25,425 nt of DNA from the NCBI GenBank assembly GCA_025786725.1, contig JAHLTZ010000120.1:1-25425 (forward strand), read 5' to 3'. Below the pieces are notes generated by a model. That model saw nothing but the letters and a program-made list of their open reading frames with translations, had not been told where the DNA came from and did not search any database. The position numbers were made by a program, and so were the translations under genes. Of the stretch, positions 1 through 10,423 are shown piece after piece. The stretch comes from Syncephalis fuscata. Its lineage: Eukaryota; Zoopagomycota; Zoopagomycetes; Zoopagales; Piptocephalidaceae. Position 1 is the first letter of the stretch. Every line of letters begins with the position of its first letter.

Positions 1-1217
1 TATATGCTTATTGGATTTGGTTAGCGATTAAATAAGCGCATCTGGAATGACATGGCTAACATTATATAATGATAATAGGCTTTTTGAGTGACAGTAGTGC
101 TGATTCTAATATTTATTTGCTGGATACGCAAGATTGGCAGTACACAACGCAATACTCTAGTGATGCAGGTGCAGGTAGTATCGTTGATCCAGGATCGAGT
201 GGATTGTCGTCTGGTGCTATTGCAGCCATTGTTGGTGGTAGTGTAGTTATACTTGCACTGTCAGTGTTAGCAGCAGTCATTGTTCTTCGCCGTCGTCGAC
301 AAATGCGAGAGAAAAATCAGCGTGCACCTTATAGCGATCCTTCTGGCGCAAAGTCCAATGCGCCGGCACCATCATGGCAGTCTCGACCAAACAGTGGGCC
401 AGGAAATGCCACTAATACAGCGGCAGAAGCCATGACTGATGCCGGTAGACCAACATCTGGACCAAGTGTGTCATTTGCGACAACAGCAGGGGCAATTGCT
501 GGTACTAGTGCCGGTGCCGGTCTAGCCTATGCAGCACAGAATAATAGTGCCCCAAAGGCTGCATCACCAAATAGTATGCGCTACTCTACTGACTATCCCA
601 ATTCAATGGCCAGCCAGGATAATGCTACATCTGCACCAATTCCGAGTAATGCACCGCTGCCATCTGGATTAACTAGTACCAACAGTAGTGATTGGACATT
701 GGCACCACAACGTCCTGTATCGCCACCGGTTGCTCCAAAAACTACTAGCGGTAATCGTTACTCTAATGTGTCGAGTATTGATGGTGGCCTATCACCTGTG
801 CCCGTTAGTAAAGGCAAATCGCCGTTTGATTCATACGGCAGCGCACGACCTGATTCTGACATCATGGCCGGTACTCAGTTTAAACGAGATCATGGTTCAT
901 CATTACTTGGTCCTAACTCATCCAATGGTCAGCTTAATCGTGAGTCCTGGCTTACTAACGATAGCTACACGGCCAATGAAAGCAGTGGACAAGCCAGTGG
1001 CCGTCTTCAAGCCATTGCTCACTCGCCTACGTTCCGTGCTTCTTACTCGATCCAAGAAGAGGCAAATACCATGGCAAATGCCACGGCAAATACCACCCTA
1101 AGCGACGAACAACGAGAAGCCGAATTAGAAGCACTGGCCAACGAACGTAGCGTCTACATCACGACTGGACCCAAACAAGCACTACGTGTTGCCAATCCAG
1201 ACTCGGATTCTGAGTAG
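1..1217 (+). CDS. Kelch-repeat single-pass membrane protein, C-terminal part
   Basis: This is the 3' end of a gene that starts outside the window. Exons are <1..19 and 79..1217. The 59-bp intron (GT at 20, AG at 77-78, CTAAC branch site at 56-60) joins the reading frame so that the product begins YMLIGFGG-FLSDSS and continues to NIYLLDTQDW. That is the GG...YxLD...W pattern of a kelch blade, seen in fungal cell-surface or cell-end kelch proteins. After a short Gly/Ser stretch there is one transmembrane helix (about residues 52-78 of the visible protein, starting SGAIAAIVGG), an RRRR stop-transfer cluster, and about 300 residues of Ser/Pro/Asn-rich cytoplasmic tail. Topology is inferred as outside kelch domain and inside tail. 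The tail has no domain I recognise. The kelch assignment rests on about one blade, so the number of repeats is unknown. Confidence 0.65.
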
Positions 1218-1827
1218 ATATATTTATCTATATATGCAATTATTATTGTCAATATCATTATCCATAACAGCAAAAGTCTTTAAGATATATAAATATTTAA
1301 CTTTTAAGCTATATTTATTATAAACATATAGTGTTATTAAAACGAATTTATTATTTATTATGATATAGCTGTGGTGTATAAAGGTCGCGCTACGATATCT
1401 AGTTGCAATCGGGTACATGCATTTCGTCGTCTTTACAAAGCGCGGCGAGTAAACGCCACTACTCGATGCAGTGAACGATAGAGTGAAATGCAACGACGGC
1501 TCCCGTATCGGGCAACATTCTCGTCACGGCACGAAGATATAAAAAAAGTTAATTAATTATAGATAGGCCAGATTAGATTATTGCATAGTGTTTATTTGCT
1601 CTAAACCAAAATATATGGGATTTCCTTATAAAAACTGCCAGTTTAAAACTATGCATTCTCACGCCGTATTAATCAGATTAAAAAAAGAAAGAAAGTTTCA
1701 TTATAGCTGCTTGTTTCTTTGCACGCCACCACTCGTCGACTATTGAATTCTGTCGTCTCAGCTTTCTATCAACGCCCACCCGCCCACACACACACACACA
1801 TATATATATTAGCATTTATTAGGAAGC
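1218..1827. other. Intergenic region, kelch gene 3' flank and DPH3 5' flank
   Basis: No gene is supported here. The first 150 bases are very AT-rich. A distinctly more GC-rich island lies at about 1383-1532, with several short self-complementary stretches. Pyrimidine-rich sequence and a CA/TA microsatellite precede the DPH3 start codon. Confidence 0.6.
1785..1808. repeat. (CA)8(TA)4 microsatellite in DPH3 5' flank
   Basis: Eight CA units at 1785-1800 run directly into four TA units at 1801-1808. The tract ends 19 bases before the DPH3 ATG, so it probably lies in the 5' untranslated region or core promoter. Confidence 0.9.
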
Positions 1828-2149
1828 ATGGCGTCGTTTTACGATGAAATAGAAATCGAAGATATGGAGTTTGATGAGGAAAATGAACTTTATCACTATC
1901 CATGTCCTTGCGGCGATCGTTTTGAAATTACAAAGGAGGAACTGATGGATGGCGAGGAAATTGCTCGCTGTCCAAGTTGCTCGCTTATCATTCGTGTAGT
2001 ATACGACCCGGTAAGTGCTACAGTAACATATAAACATGCCAATCTACTAACCAACTTGAACTATATTACGGCTACTGTCCATCATTTAGGACGACTTTGA
2101 TGGCGACGACGGCGAAACTGTGTCACTTGCTGAAGCAATTGCCGTCTAA
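1828..2149 (+). CDS. DPH3: DPH3, CSL-type zinc finger diphthamide biosynthesis protein
   Basis: Exons 1828..2010 and 2090..2149 encode 80 residues, the usual family size. The 79-bp intron has GTAAGT at its donor, a perfect TACTAAC branch site at 2045-2051 and TTTAG at its acceptor. The product opens [18 protein letters not shown], the acidic N-terminus of the family. It carries the four metal ligands of a CSL zinc finger, C26 and C28 (YPCPCGDRF) and C48 and C51 (RCPSCSL), then VVYDP-DDFDG and a short acidic tail. From the family: DPH3 is a small iron- or zinc-binding electron donor to the Dph1-Dph2 enzyme that starts diphthamide synthesis on translation factor eEF2, and it also serves Elongator-dependent tRNA wobble modification. 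An AATAAA at 2245-2250 is a likely polyadenylation signal. Unspliced reading runs 10 codons past the true stop in another frame and is not used. Confidence 0.95.
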
Positions 2150-2527
2150 ATAGCACCGGCACACAACACAACTCATTGCCTGTATCAACGCCACTCTACG
2201 CGCTACTTCTATAGTGTTGCATAGTTTTATCTGTTATTCGTTTAATAAAACTAAAAGACTTTACTAAAACAACACTACACCAGTAACTACTATTAATCAC
2301 GTGATGGTGTCTGGTCAGTGCTACTTGTTTGTGTCCTTGCGTGTTGTTGTAGCCACCGCTGCTATTACCGCCGCTTAAGACGTAATCGGCCCACGCTGCT
2401 ACCTTTTCCTTTCTATTTTCTTACGCTGTCGTCGTTGCTGCGGTGATTGCAGCCTCACTAGCTGACCAAACTGCCTTGTCGCTCTCCAAATTCCCAGTAA
2501 CTTATATATCCTCTTTCCTATTACGCC
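2150..2527. other. DPH3-GET3 intergenic region
   Basis: This holds the DPH3 3' end (AATAAA at 2245-2250) and the GET3 promoter. The last 200 bases are unusually rich in C and T, with CGCTGCT-like and TTTCCTTTC tracts, as is common upstream of fungal housekeeping genes. No further gene or RNA is visible. Confidence 0.55.
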
Positions 2528-4048
2528 ATGTCGGACGACGAACGACAAGATGAATTTTTAAGCGATCTTGAAGATGATGGTGATTTCCAGCCGCTAGAGC
2601 CTAGTCTGCGCAACGTACTTGACCAGGAATCGCTTCAGTGGATTTTCGTCGGTGGTAAGGGCGGTGTTGGTAAGACGACAAGTAGGCAAGTATTCAATGA
2701 TCCGTGACTATTTATCGACTGGATAAACTGACGAGCGAGTGTTGTATGTGTACATACAGTTGTAGTCTGGCCGTACAGCTAGCCAAAGTACGCCCAAGTG
2801 TACTGCTTATTTCCACGGATCCAGCCCATAATTTATCCGATGCATTTGGACAAAAATTTGGTAAAGATCCCTTGTTGGTTAATGGTTTTGAGAACTTGTA
2901 TGCTATGGTAGGCTATATAATAATGCTAAAACTCGCTGTAGTAATATCAATTGCGTTGCAATTTAATAGGAAATTGACCCAACTGGCACAATTCAGGAAA
3001 TGCTTGATTCGTGTAAGTAGCGGCTAAGCAGCGAATAGTGTCAAGTGTGGCACCATTTGACATCTGTCACATTAATAGCTAATATACATATCATGACTAG
3101 CGGAAGGCGGTGCCATGAGTGCTATGATGCAGGATCTAGCCTTTGCCATCCCAGGTGTAGATGAGGCTATGGGTTTTGCCGAAGTGATGAAGTAAGTTAT
3201 AGGTGTAATTCAAATAAAACCAGCTATATTGATGAAATGGTCTTTTAATCCTGCTTGTAACTTGATAGATTAGTAAAATCGATGGAATACTCGGTTATTG
3301 TATTTGATACTGCTCCCACTGGCCACACACTTCGTTTTCTTTCTTTTCCCGCTGTATTGGAAAAGGCATTGGCCAAAGTATCCCAGCTGAGTGGACGTTT
3401 TGGACCAATGCTCCAGCAGGTAAATAAACCTGGAATTTAAACAACCTATATGACTAATTAGCCAATTAATAATGAACAATTTAGATGAGTGGCATGATGG
3501 GCTTAAATCCACAGGAGGATATGTTTGGCAAACTTGAAGGCATGCGTGCAGTAATTACAGAAGTCAACAATCAATTCAAAGATCCAGTAAGTTGAATAAA
3601 ATTAATCTAATAATTATACATAAATATTGATATATTAATTTGCAATTTTAGGATAAAACAACATTTATTTGTGTTTGTATCTCAGAATTCTTGTCACTTT
3701 ACGAAACAGAACGTATGATTCAAGAGCTGACCACTTACGGTATCGATACACACAATATTATTGTGAATCAGCTGTTATTCCCTCGAAAAGGTATAAATCA
3801 ACACAGCTTTATTAGCAATAGTAGCACATTAATACATTTACTAATGATAATAATGATAAATAGATACCAACTGTGAACAATGTACGGTGCGACATAAAAT
3901 GCAAGCTAAATATCTAGAACAGATTTATGACTTGTATGAAGATTTCCATATAATCCGACTACCGCTTTTAACCAAAGAAGTGCGTGGTGTGGAGGATATT
4001 TCTGAATTTTCTGAAATGCTCATGGTGCCATTTGAACCAAAAGATTAA
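2528..4048 (+). CDS. GET3: GET3/ASNA1 tail-anchored protein targeting ATPase
   Basis: Eight exons give 338 residues: 2528..2685, 2760..2907, 2970..3012, 3101..3191, 3269..3419, 3485..3586, 3652..3790, 3864..4048. All frames join cleanly. The first intron (2686-2759) uses a GC donor in the context AG|GCAAGT; the other seven are GT-AG, 62-88 bp. Landmarks are the deviant P-loop [10 protein letters not shown] (42-51, signature Lys44), [18 protein letters not shown] (switch I region), [10 protein letters not shown] (160-169, switch II), a Met-rich client-binding stretch around GAMSAMMQ and [24 protein letters not shown], and a zinc-binding CxxC (C281, C284) that joins the homodimer. Get3 is a cytosolic ATPase that receives tail-anchored proteins and delivers them to the Get1/Get2 receptor at the ER. 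All catalytic and zinc residues are present, so the gene looks functional. AATAAA at 4074-4079 is a likely polyadenylation signal. Confidence 0.95.
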
Positions 4049-4536
4049 CCATAGCCAGTTGTTGCGTAATATGAATAAATGAAGGATATTGAAAGATGTA
4101 CAAAATCATTGCATTACTAAATCAAAATTACTATTTAAAATGAGAATAGTTGAAAAATATACCATTAAAAATACATTCTGTATTTACCACATGGCTACAT
4201 CTATTTACCGTTTTATAGACATCTTTATATAGAGATGATTGCGTGTTCAAATGGATTTTTTTATTAAAACTGGTATTCAAATAGATTACCACGCGATGGA
4301 GTGAAATAAAAATGCTGTAATTAGCACAATTCCCATCGTCATCTATTTTTTAATAGTCCGACTAGCAAATATCTCCGCTAATATTCCGTTTTAGTTTTGT
4401 ATTTTCTTGTTAAATAGACGCCACTGATAGTCATTTTCTATTCTAAAATTCCAATTTTGCAATTCAATTTAGATACCATCTATCATCATCTTTTTATCAG
4501 TTAAAACTACACATTAATTATAAGATAGATCAGGCT
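4049..4536. other. Intergenic, AT-rich
   Basis: About 490 bases between GET3 and the secreted kinase-like gene. It contains the GET3 polyadenylation signal and otherwise low-complexity AT-rich sequence. I see no open frame, RNA gene or strong repeat. Confidence 0.6.
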
Positions 4537-5619
4537 ATGATTAAGTTCGTACTATGTGCCATCAGCATTATTGCTGGTATAACGAATGTTTATGCAAATC
4601 CCGCAGGATTTAGAGCTGGAAGTAAGTGATACTATGCTATTTATTATTATTATTATTTATTAACGCTATTTAATCTAGATCACGTTGAAGTTCGGCTGTT
4701 TATGGATACGCCTATTGGCGATAAAGATACTTATGGACAGACAGGTCTTACTCTTATTGAGGTACTTGGTCAAAAAGATAGTCTGATGGTGGCAAAAGCA
4801 AGCTACATTCAAGAATCAGTGACTAAGCTGGCTATTCTTAAGTGTACCAATGTGCCTATAGCCATTTATAACGAGCTTTTAGCCTATAACATGCTTAGAG
4901 ATGCGCCATCTAGACCAAATACAGGTAGCACAGATGGAAGCCAATACATTGCCCAACTTTATCACGACTTTCCACATAATGGTGGCCACTGTATGGTTCT
5001 TTCATATGGAGGATCGGAAACCATTGATGCCTACGTCAGCTCATTAGATCCATTTGTTAAAGGAAGAAAGATTAAGAAGCTGTTTGACAAGATTGTGCGT
5101 GCTGTTGCCTATTTGCACCATATTGGTATATCCCATGGTGATCTTAGTAGTAGAAATATTCTTGTGCCCATTGCAACTACCGCTAAAGAGGATCGTGATA
5201 TTATGATTATTGATTTTGATATTTCACAGCCTCTTTTATTTGATAGTAATCATAATGAAATTCCCTCAAAATCTCGCCCAGGTGCCTTGCAGTTCCTGGC
5301 TCCAGAGTGGTATTTATATCCTACGATTAAACAACAAAAACGTGATACATTTGCCATTGGTGCTGTATTGCATCATCTGCTTGCGGGCCAATACTTTTAC
5401 ACACACATGATGACACAAAATGTTCATTTTCGTCAGCAAATAGCGGAAATCCAACATGGTTTAAAAAATGGAGTAAATCCCATGCTGCCATTTATGCTTG
5501 AAATCCCCAATAATCCTGAACTACAAAGATTAAAAGAGATCATGTTTGCACTAACAACCTATGTAGTATCAAAGAGAAAAATACCAGAGGACCTGTTATT
5601 TGATGCTAACTGGGAATAA
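4537..5619 (+). CDS. Secreted protein kinase-like protein
   Basis: Two exons, 4537..4621 and 4679..5619, give 341 residues. The 57-bp intron follows codon 28. The first exon is almost entirely a signal peptide (MIKFVLCAISIIAGITNVYA, predicted cut before NPAGF). The rest is a compact kinase fold: a probable VAIK-type lysine at K83 (AILK), a helix-C candidate Glu in NELLAYN, the catalytic loop HGDLSSRN (D183, N188), DFD in place of DFG (207-209), APEW (236-239), and RDTFAIGAVLHHLLAG matching subdomain IX. No glycine-rich loop is clear. HGD in place of HRD is common in atypical and bacterial or lipid-type kinases. Key acidic residues are kept, so activity is possible but unproven. Location is inferred as secretory pathway or outside the cell. 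No membrane anchor is seen. Such genes are, from memory, expanded in some early-diverging fungi, which would fit an effector or secretory-pathway kinase. Confidence 0.8.
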
Positions 5620-5936
5620 CACGCCAATACTACAAATAAAAAAGCTTTATTTGTTACAGATTTAAGATAAATAGCCGATTAAATAGACTATAGTTTATTA
5701 ATATTAGTAATATTGATGGGAATTAATAGAAAACACTTTGATGCAAGCATAGTGGTAAAAAGATCGATAATCTTGATAATGATGATGGTGATGGTGCAAC
5801 AAATGAGTTAGCAAAGGTAATGTAATTATAATTCAAACTATTTTATTTTACTACTTAGCGCTATTCTATTTTTCTTCTTGTTGCGGTGATAACATATCAA
5901 ATCTTTTTATTCATTAAGTTTATATAACGGTCACTA
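5620..5936. other. Intergenic, kinase-like gene to DAHP synthase
   Basis: About 320 AT-rich bases. AATAAA near 5634 probably ends the kinase-like transcript. A GATGAT/GGTGAT-rich stretch lies near 5775-5800. The final 60 bases before 5937 should hold the DAHP synthase promoter, but no clear TATA box or operator can be assigned. Confidence 0.5.
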
Positions 5937-8069
5937 ATGTCTGGCACATCAACACCAGTATGGACACCCGACGCGTGGACCAGCTGTCCAATTAAGCAAG
6001 ATGTCCAATACAAAGATCAGGAAGCGTTGAAGAAGTCATTGAAGAAACTTGAACGATTGCCGCCGCTAGTTAGCGCTGGAGAAGTAAGTGTCGACTAGTA
6101 CGCGATACAGCAAGTTGCTAACATGTTTACACGTATCAATAACTGCTGCTATATGATAGATTGAACGACTACGTAATCAACTACGCGATGTTGCTTTAGG
6201 CAAAGCATTCCTACTACAAGGAGGCGATTGTGCCGAGCTTTTTGACTATTGCTCACAAGTAAGTTTATTGTTGCTGTTTTTATTCTGTTTTTCTGTGTTA
6301 CCGACAATATATGAATGAATTAATAATCAAAATATTATGATAGGATCCTATTGAGAATAAATTAAAAGTATTGTTGCAAATGAGTCTTGTACTTGTTTGG
6401 GGTGCGCGTTTACCTGTCGTGAGAATTGCTCGTATGGCCGGACAGGTATGTCAATGGCAATATAGCCAGCTATAACAATAACAGAATGATATTAAATGGA
6501 TATGTTATTTAGTATGCAAAGCCTCGTTCATCGCCTACGGAAATGTATGAGGGCAAGGAAATACCATCATTTCGGTAAGATGATTCTAGTAACTGGAATG
6601 ATTGTGCTAATATTGTTTAATAGTGGTGATAACGTTAACGGATTTGATCCTGAAGATCGTGAGCCAAATCCTGAGCGTCTTGTTAGGTAATTAATATGGA
6701 TTACATAATTATTGGTGTTTAGTTAATTAACGGTATTTTTATAGTGCCTATTTTCATTCAGCAGCCACGATGAACTACATCCGGGCCATTCTTAATGGTA
6801 AGTCACAACAATTTATACAACATTGCTGATTAATTGTACTAAACGTCATTTATTATTAATATTTTAATAATAATAATAATAGCCGGATTTGCTGGTAAGT
6901 AAATTAATTATTGTAAACCATTATGTTAATTAGCATCATCAATAGATTTGCATCATCCTTCGGCGTGGGATTTAAAGCACGTTCGTTCATCGGCTGTCCG
7001 TGAAGAGTATCAATCACTTGTAAACCGTATGGTGGATGCTATGGACTTCATGCGTACTATTGGTGCTGATACACATAACTCATCGGCCACACCACAAGGA
7101 GCCTCGGTATTAAACACAGTGGATCTATTTGTATCTCACGAGGCACTATTACTTGAATATGAGCAAACGCTGACCCGTCAATTGCAAGTGCCAAGTATTA
7201 AAAGGGAGGCTAGCCAGCCAAACTGGTACAATACAGGCGCGCATTTTGTATGGATTGGCGATCGTACACGTCAAGTTGATGGTGCTCATATCAACTACTG
7301 TTCGGGCATTCGGAATCCAATTGGTATTAAAATTGGTCCTACAACAAAGGCAGATGAACTAGTGGCATTACTGAACAAAGTGGATCCACGTAAAGAGCCT
7401 GGTCGTGTTACTTTAATCACACGTTATGGTGCTGATAAAGTAAGTGGTTTAAAAGTAAGTTTGAAAAGTGAGCCTAACAGATGAACTAGATTGAAAACTA
7501 TTTGCCAAACCATATTAAAGCGGTACAAGCATCGGGCCACATCGTAGTCTGGTCATGCGATCCGATGCATGGCAAGTAAGTAGTGCTTATGCCAATATAT
7601 CAAAAATAGTTTATTGATCGTGGTTATTTTATTTATTGTACATTTACTTAGCACGGAGCAATCGGAATGTGGAGTAAAAACCCGTTCCTTTACGAATATC
7701 ATTGGCGTAAGTGCTATTCTATAATAAGCAATTGATGAATAGTAAAGCTAATTTATTTAATGACAGGAATTGAGCCGAGCAATTCGTATTCATGATTCAT
7801 GCGGCAGCCGACTAAATGGTGTTCATCTTGAACTGACTGGTGATAGTGTAACAGGTAAAATATTAACTGCAATTAATTTTCAAAATGATTAATACTTAAT
7901 TCAACAATTAGAATGCATTGGTGGCTCACAGCAACTTGGCCATCAAGATCTGGCGACCAACTACCAGACATTCTGTGATCCACGGCTTAACTACGAACAA
8001 AGTATGGACATTGCTTTTCTTATTGCAAAACATTATGAGCAGGAACGCCGTGGTGTTCCTGGTCTTTAG
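5937..8069 (+). CDS. Class II (plant/fungal type) DAHP synthase
   Basis: Twelve exons give 472 residues: 5937..6083, 6160..6258, 6344..6445, 6513..6574, 6624..6686, 6745..6797, 6883..6894, 6946..7439, 7490..7575, 7652..7706, 7767..7854, 7912..8069. Introns are 49-85 bp, all GT-AG. The enzyme joins phosphoenolpyruvate and erythrose 4-phosphate to make DAHP, the first step of the shikimate pathway to aromatic amino acids (EC 2.5.1.54). The four metal ligands of class II enzymes are all visible: C73 (GGDCAELF), H371 (CDPMHGN), E413 (HLELTG) and D443 (FCDPRLNY). Other family blocks are GARLPVVRIARMAGQYAKPR, GDNVNGFDPEDR, HEALLLEYE and GAHFVWIGDRTRQ. Exon 7 is only 12 nt, coding the A-G-F-A of the AGFADLHHP block. 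The length fits the family. A decayed copy of the end of exon 12 lies at 11381-11565. Confidence 0.93.
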
Positions 8070-9482
8070 TTCGTAATAAGGCTTAATGTTTTTGGAATAG
8101 ATGGGCAGGTTGCATAGCACGCCTGATTTTTTTCAATAATATCAAATAATAAAAAGATTTCTGTCTCTAAAATACTTGTTTTTTACTCGACTACTGTTCT
8201 TGTGGTTTACTTGGAATAAAGCCTTAAAGGTGAAATATTAGTATTGTTGTCCATATACATATATATATCATCGTATTTATTTTAGTTTATTTCAAAAGAA
8301 TTCGTTATTAGTATAGCAATTTGTAGAAATAGCAACTAATTGAACACTACAGTACTGTAAATATTGATTGTTCTACCACATTATGACCAGTAGTATCAAT
8401 AATTTTATTGTTATGTCTATGTTTTTCTTATATTTAACCATTTACAAAACCATATTGCCATTTGTTTTAATAAACAATCTACAATACTTATATAAATTGC
8501 ATTCTTGACCAATACTTAAACTATGACATGATCTTTATTTGGCGTTGTTACTTGTAACATGTAACCACTGTCCCTAAACATATCATTACACCACAATATT
8601 TGATTACTAGTGTTGCTGTCTAATTACTAACTAATCGATTGGTAAATATTAAAACTATTAGTAAATTTATTAATTGGCACTTTTGTCGTTAATATTGACC
8701 AATTAATTAATAATAAAAATTAGCTAACTAATAAATATATTGATCCTTGATATTACATATAGCTACAGTGTGTATATAATATACAATAATGTGCATTGCT
8801 ATGTTTTTGGCTAAATATGCTATGAATAGTGCACTAGTTAGCTATATTGCTTATTTTATTAGCATTAATGATGGTATGTATTAAATATTACCAGTATTAA
8901 TGGTAGGTCATTTATTTATATGCCATAAATGCTGTTTACTATGCAGTCAATGTTAATTTTTGTTTTGGATAACTATAGTCGACATTTAAAAATTTATCAA
9001 AAGTAATCCATATATTTATAACTATTTTTAGTTACAATAATGGCTTATTCTTAATCAATTATTATACAAAACATCAGCTTAGTTATTTATAATTAGAATA
9101 ATCGTGTAGGCATCTCTATTGATTCATAATAGATATAATCAATTATAGTTGTTTTGTTTACACGAATGTTTAGTTTTAATTAACTATGGCCATTACTTAA
9201 ATATCTATTTGTTTTTATAGTCAAAATAAATGTATAAACGTTTTTCATCAATGCAAAATAAACACAAGTGTTATAAAATTGCACTATTTGTTATTTGTAA
9301 TATATACGATCATCATAAAAATGTAATATTTTTTATTTTAATAGTTACGATCGCAGCAGGAATACCTTATTTCTATTTATAATATCTTGAAATGCTTATA
9401 AAATGCTAGTTTAGAATCTTAAATGTAAAACCATTGTAGTAATGCTATAAAAGTATACAGTAATACTAAAAAAATATTTTAT
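8070..9482. other. AT-rich gene desert, left part
   Basis: About 1.4 kb with no supported gene. The first 100 bases are DAHP synthase 3' flank, with AATAAA-like signals near 8145. The rest is low-complexity AT-rich sequence with stops in every frame. It runs directly into the left arm of the large inverted repeat. Confidence 0.65.
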
Positions 9483-9883
9483 TGTAACTAAGTGGTAAAA
9501 ATCAATAGTATTTGGATTAGAAGCCAATACTAACCATTTGAATAATAAAGCATTATTAAGATTATGTATAACTTTACGTGTAGTGAAGTAAATTAACTGA
9601 TATTTGGCACAACTATGTATATAGCATATATATTGCTATTGGCAAAGTATACCGCTATTATATTGAATGATGGTGTAAAGGTTGCGATAGTACACTAATA
9701 AATGTGCAAAAATAGCAGTTTTTTACGGATTATAGCTCGTATAACTAAAATACAGCAAAATGATTGCTGGATTCGAGTTCTCCATGCTTGGCTGTATCGT
9801 TTGGTATGATTTATAGAACAGTGATTTTTGCAACAAAAGTTAGTCAAAAATGCAGTTTACGTATAAGCTGGTTAAAATTCATG
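9483..9883 (+). repeat. Inverted repeat, left arm (401 bp)
   Basis: The base-by-base reverse complement of this arm is found at 10023-10423. The match starts at TGTAACTAAG and ends at AAATTCATG; bases just outside at both ends no longer pair. Confidence 0.9.
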
Positions 9884-10022
9884 ATTTTACAATTTAATAT
9901 TGAAATTTAAATCTAAACTAAGTAAATTCGAAGCAATCTACAGTGTTAAAACAAACGCAATAGCAACTTACTATACAAATATTGATGTACATTAGCAGTT
10001 TATGCCATATATCTACATATAA

Positions 10023-10423
10023 CATGAATTTTAACCAGCTTATACGTAAACTGCATTTTTGACTAACTTTTGTTGCAAAAATCACTGTTCTATAAATCAT
10101 ACCAAACGATACAGCCAAGCATGGAGAACTCGAATCCAGCAATCATTTTGCTGTATTTTAGTTATACGAGCTATAATCCGTAAAAAACTGCTATTTTTGC
10201 ACATTTATTAGTGTACTATCGCAACCTTTACACCATCATTCAATATAATAGCGGTATACTTTGCCAATAGCAATATATATGCTATATACATAGTTGTGCC
10301 AAATATCAGTTAATTTACTTCACTACACGTAAAGTTATACATAATCTTAATAATGCTTTATTATTCAAATGGTTAGTATTGGCTTCTAATCCAAATACTA
10401 TTGACTTTTACCACTTAGTTACA
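10023..10423 (-). repeat. Inverted repeat, right arm (401 bp)
   Basis: Reverse complement of 9483-9883, starting CATGAATTTTAACC and ending CTTAGTTACA. The near identity of the arms shows either recent formation or ongoing homogenisation. Confidence 0.9.

Larger units (their letters stand above)
9483..10423. mobile_element. 941-bp foldback-like element (401-bp inverted arms, 139-bp spacer)
   Basis: Two arms of exactly 401 bases (9483-9883 and 10023-10423) are reverse complements of each other, with one mismatch seen by eye (an A/G in the TAAAA-TCAATAG region near the outer end). They flank a 139-base AT-rich spacer (9884-10022). The outer ends read TGTAACTAAGTGG and its complement. There is no open frame that looks like a transposase; short frames in the arms are chance. 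No convincing target-site duplication is seen, since the flanks are only T-rich on both sides. It could be a foldback or MITE-type element, or a recent inverted duplication. As RNA it would form a 401-bp hairpin, which could feed small RNA production. Confidence 0.6.

Noticed and set aside
9918-10142. Minus-strand 74-codon open frame within the large inverted repeat
   Set aside because: It runs from the spacer into an arm; the sequence has no domain or signal and only reflects AT-rich frames in the repeat.
10110-10145. tRNA-like T-arm motif (CTCGAATCC) in the inverted repeat arm
   Set aside because: The flanking bases do not pair into a T stem, and no anticodon or D arm can be placed upstream.
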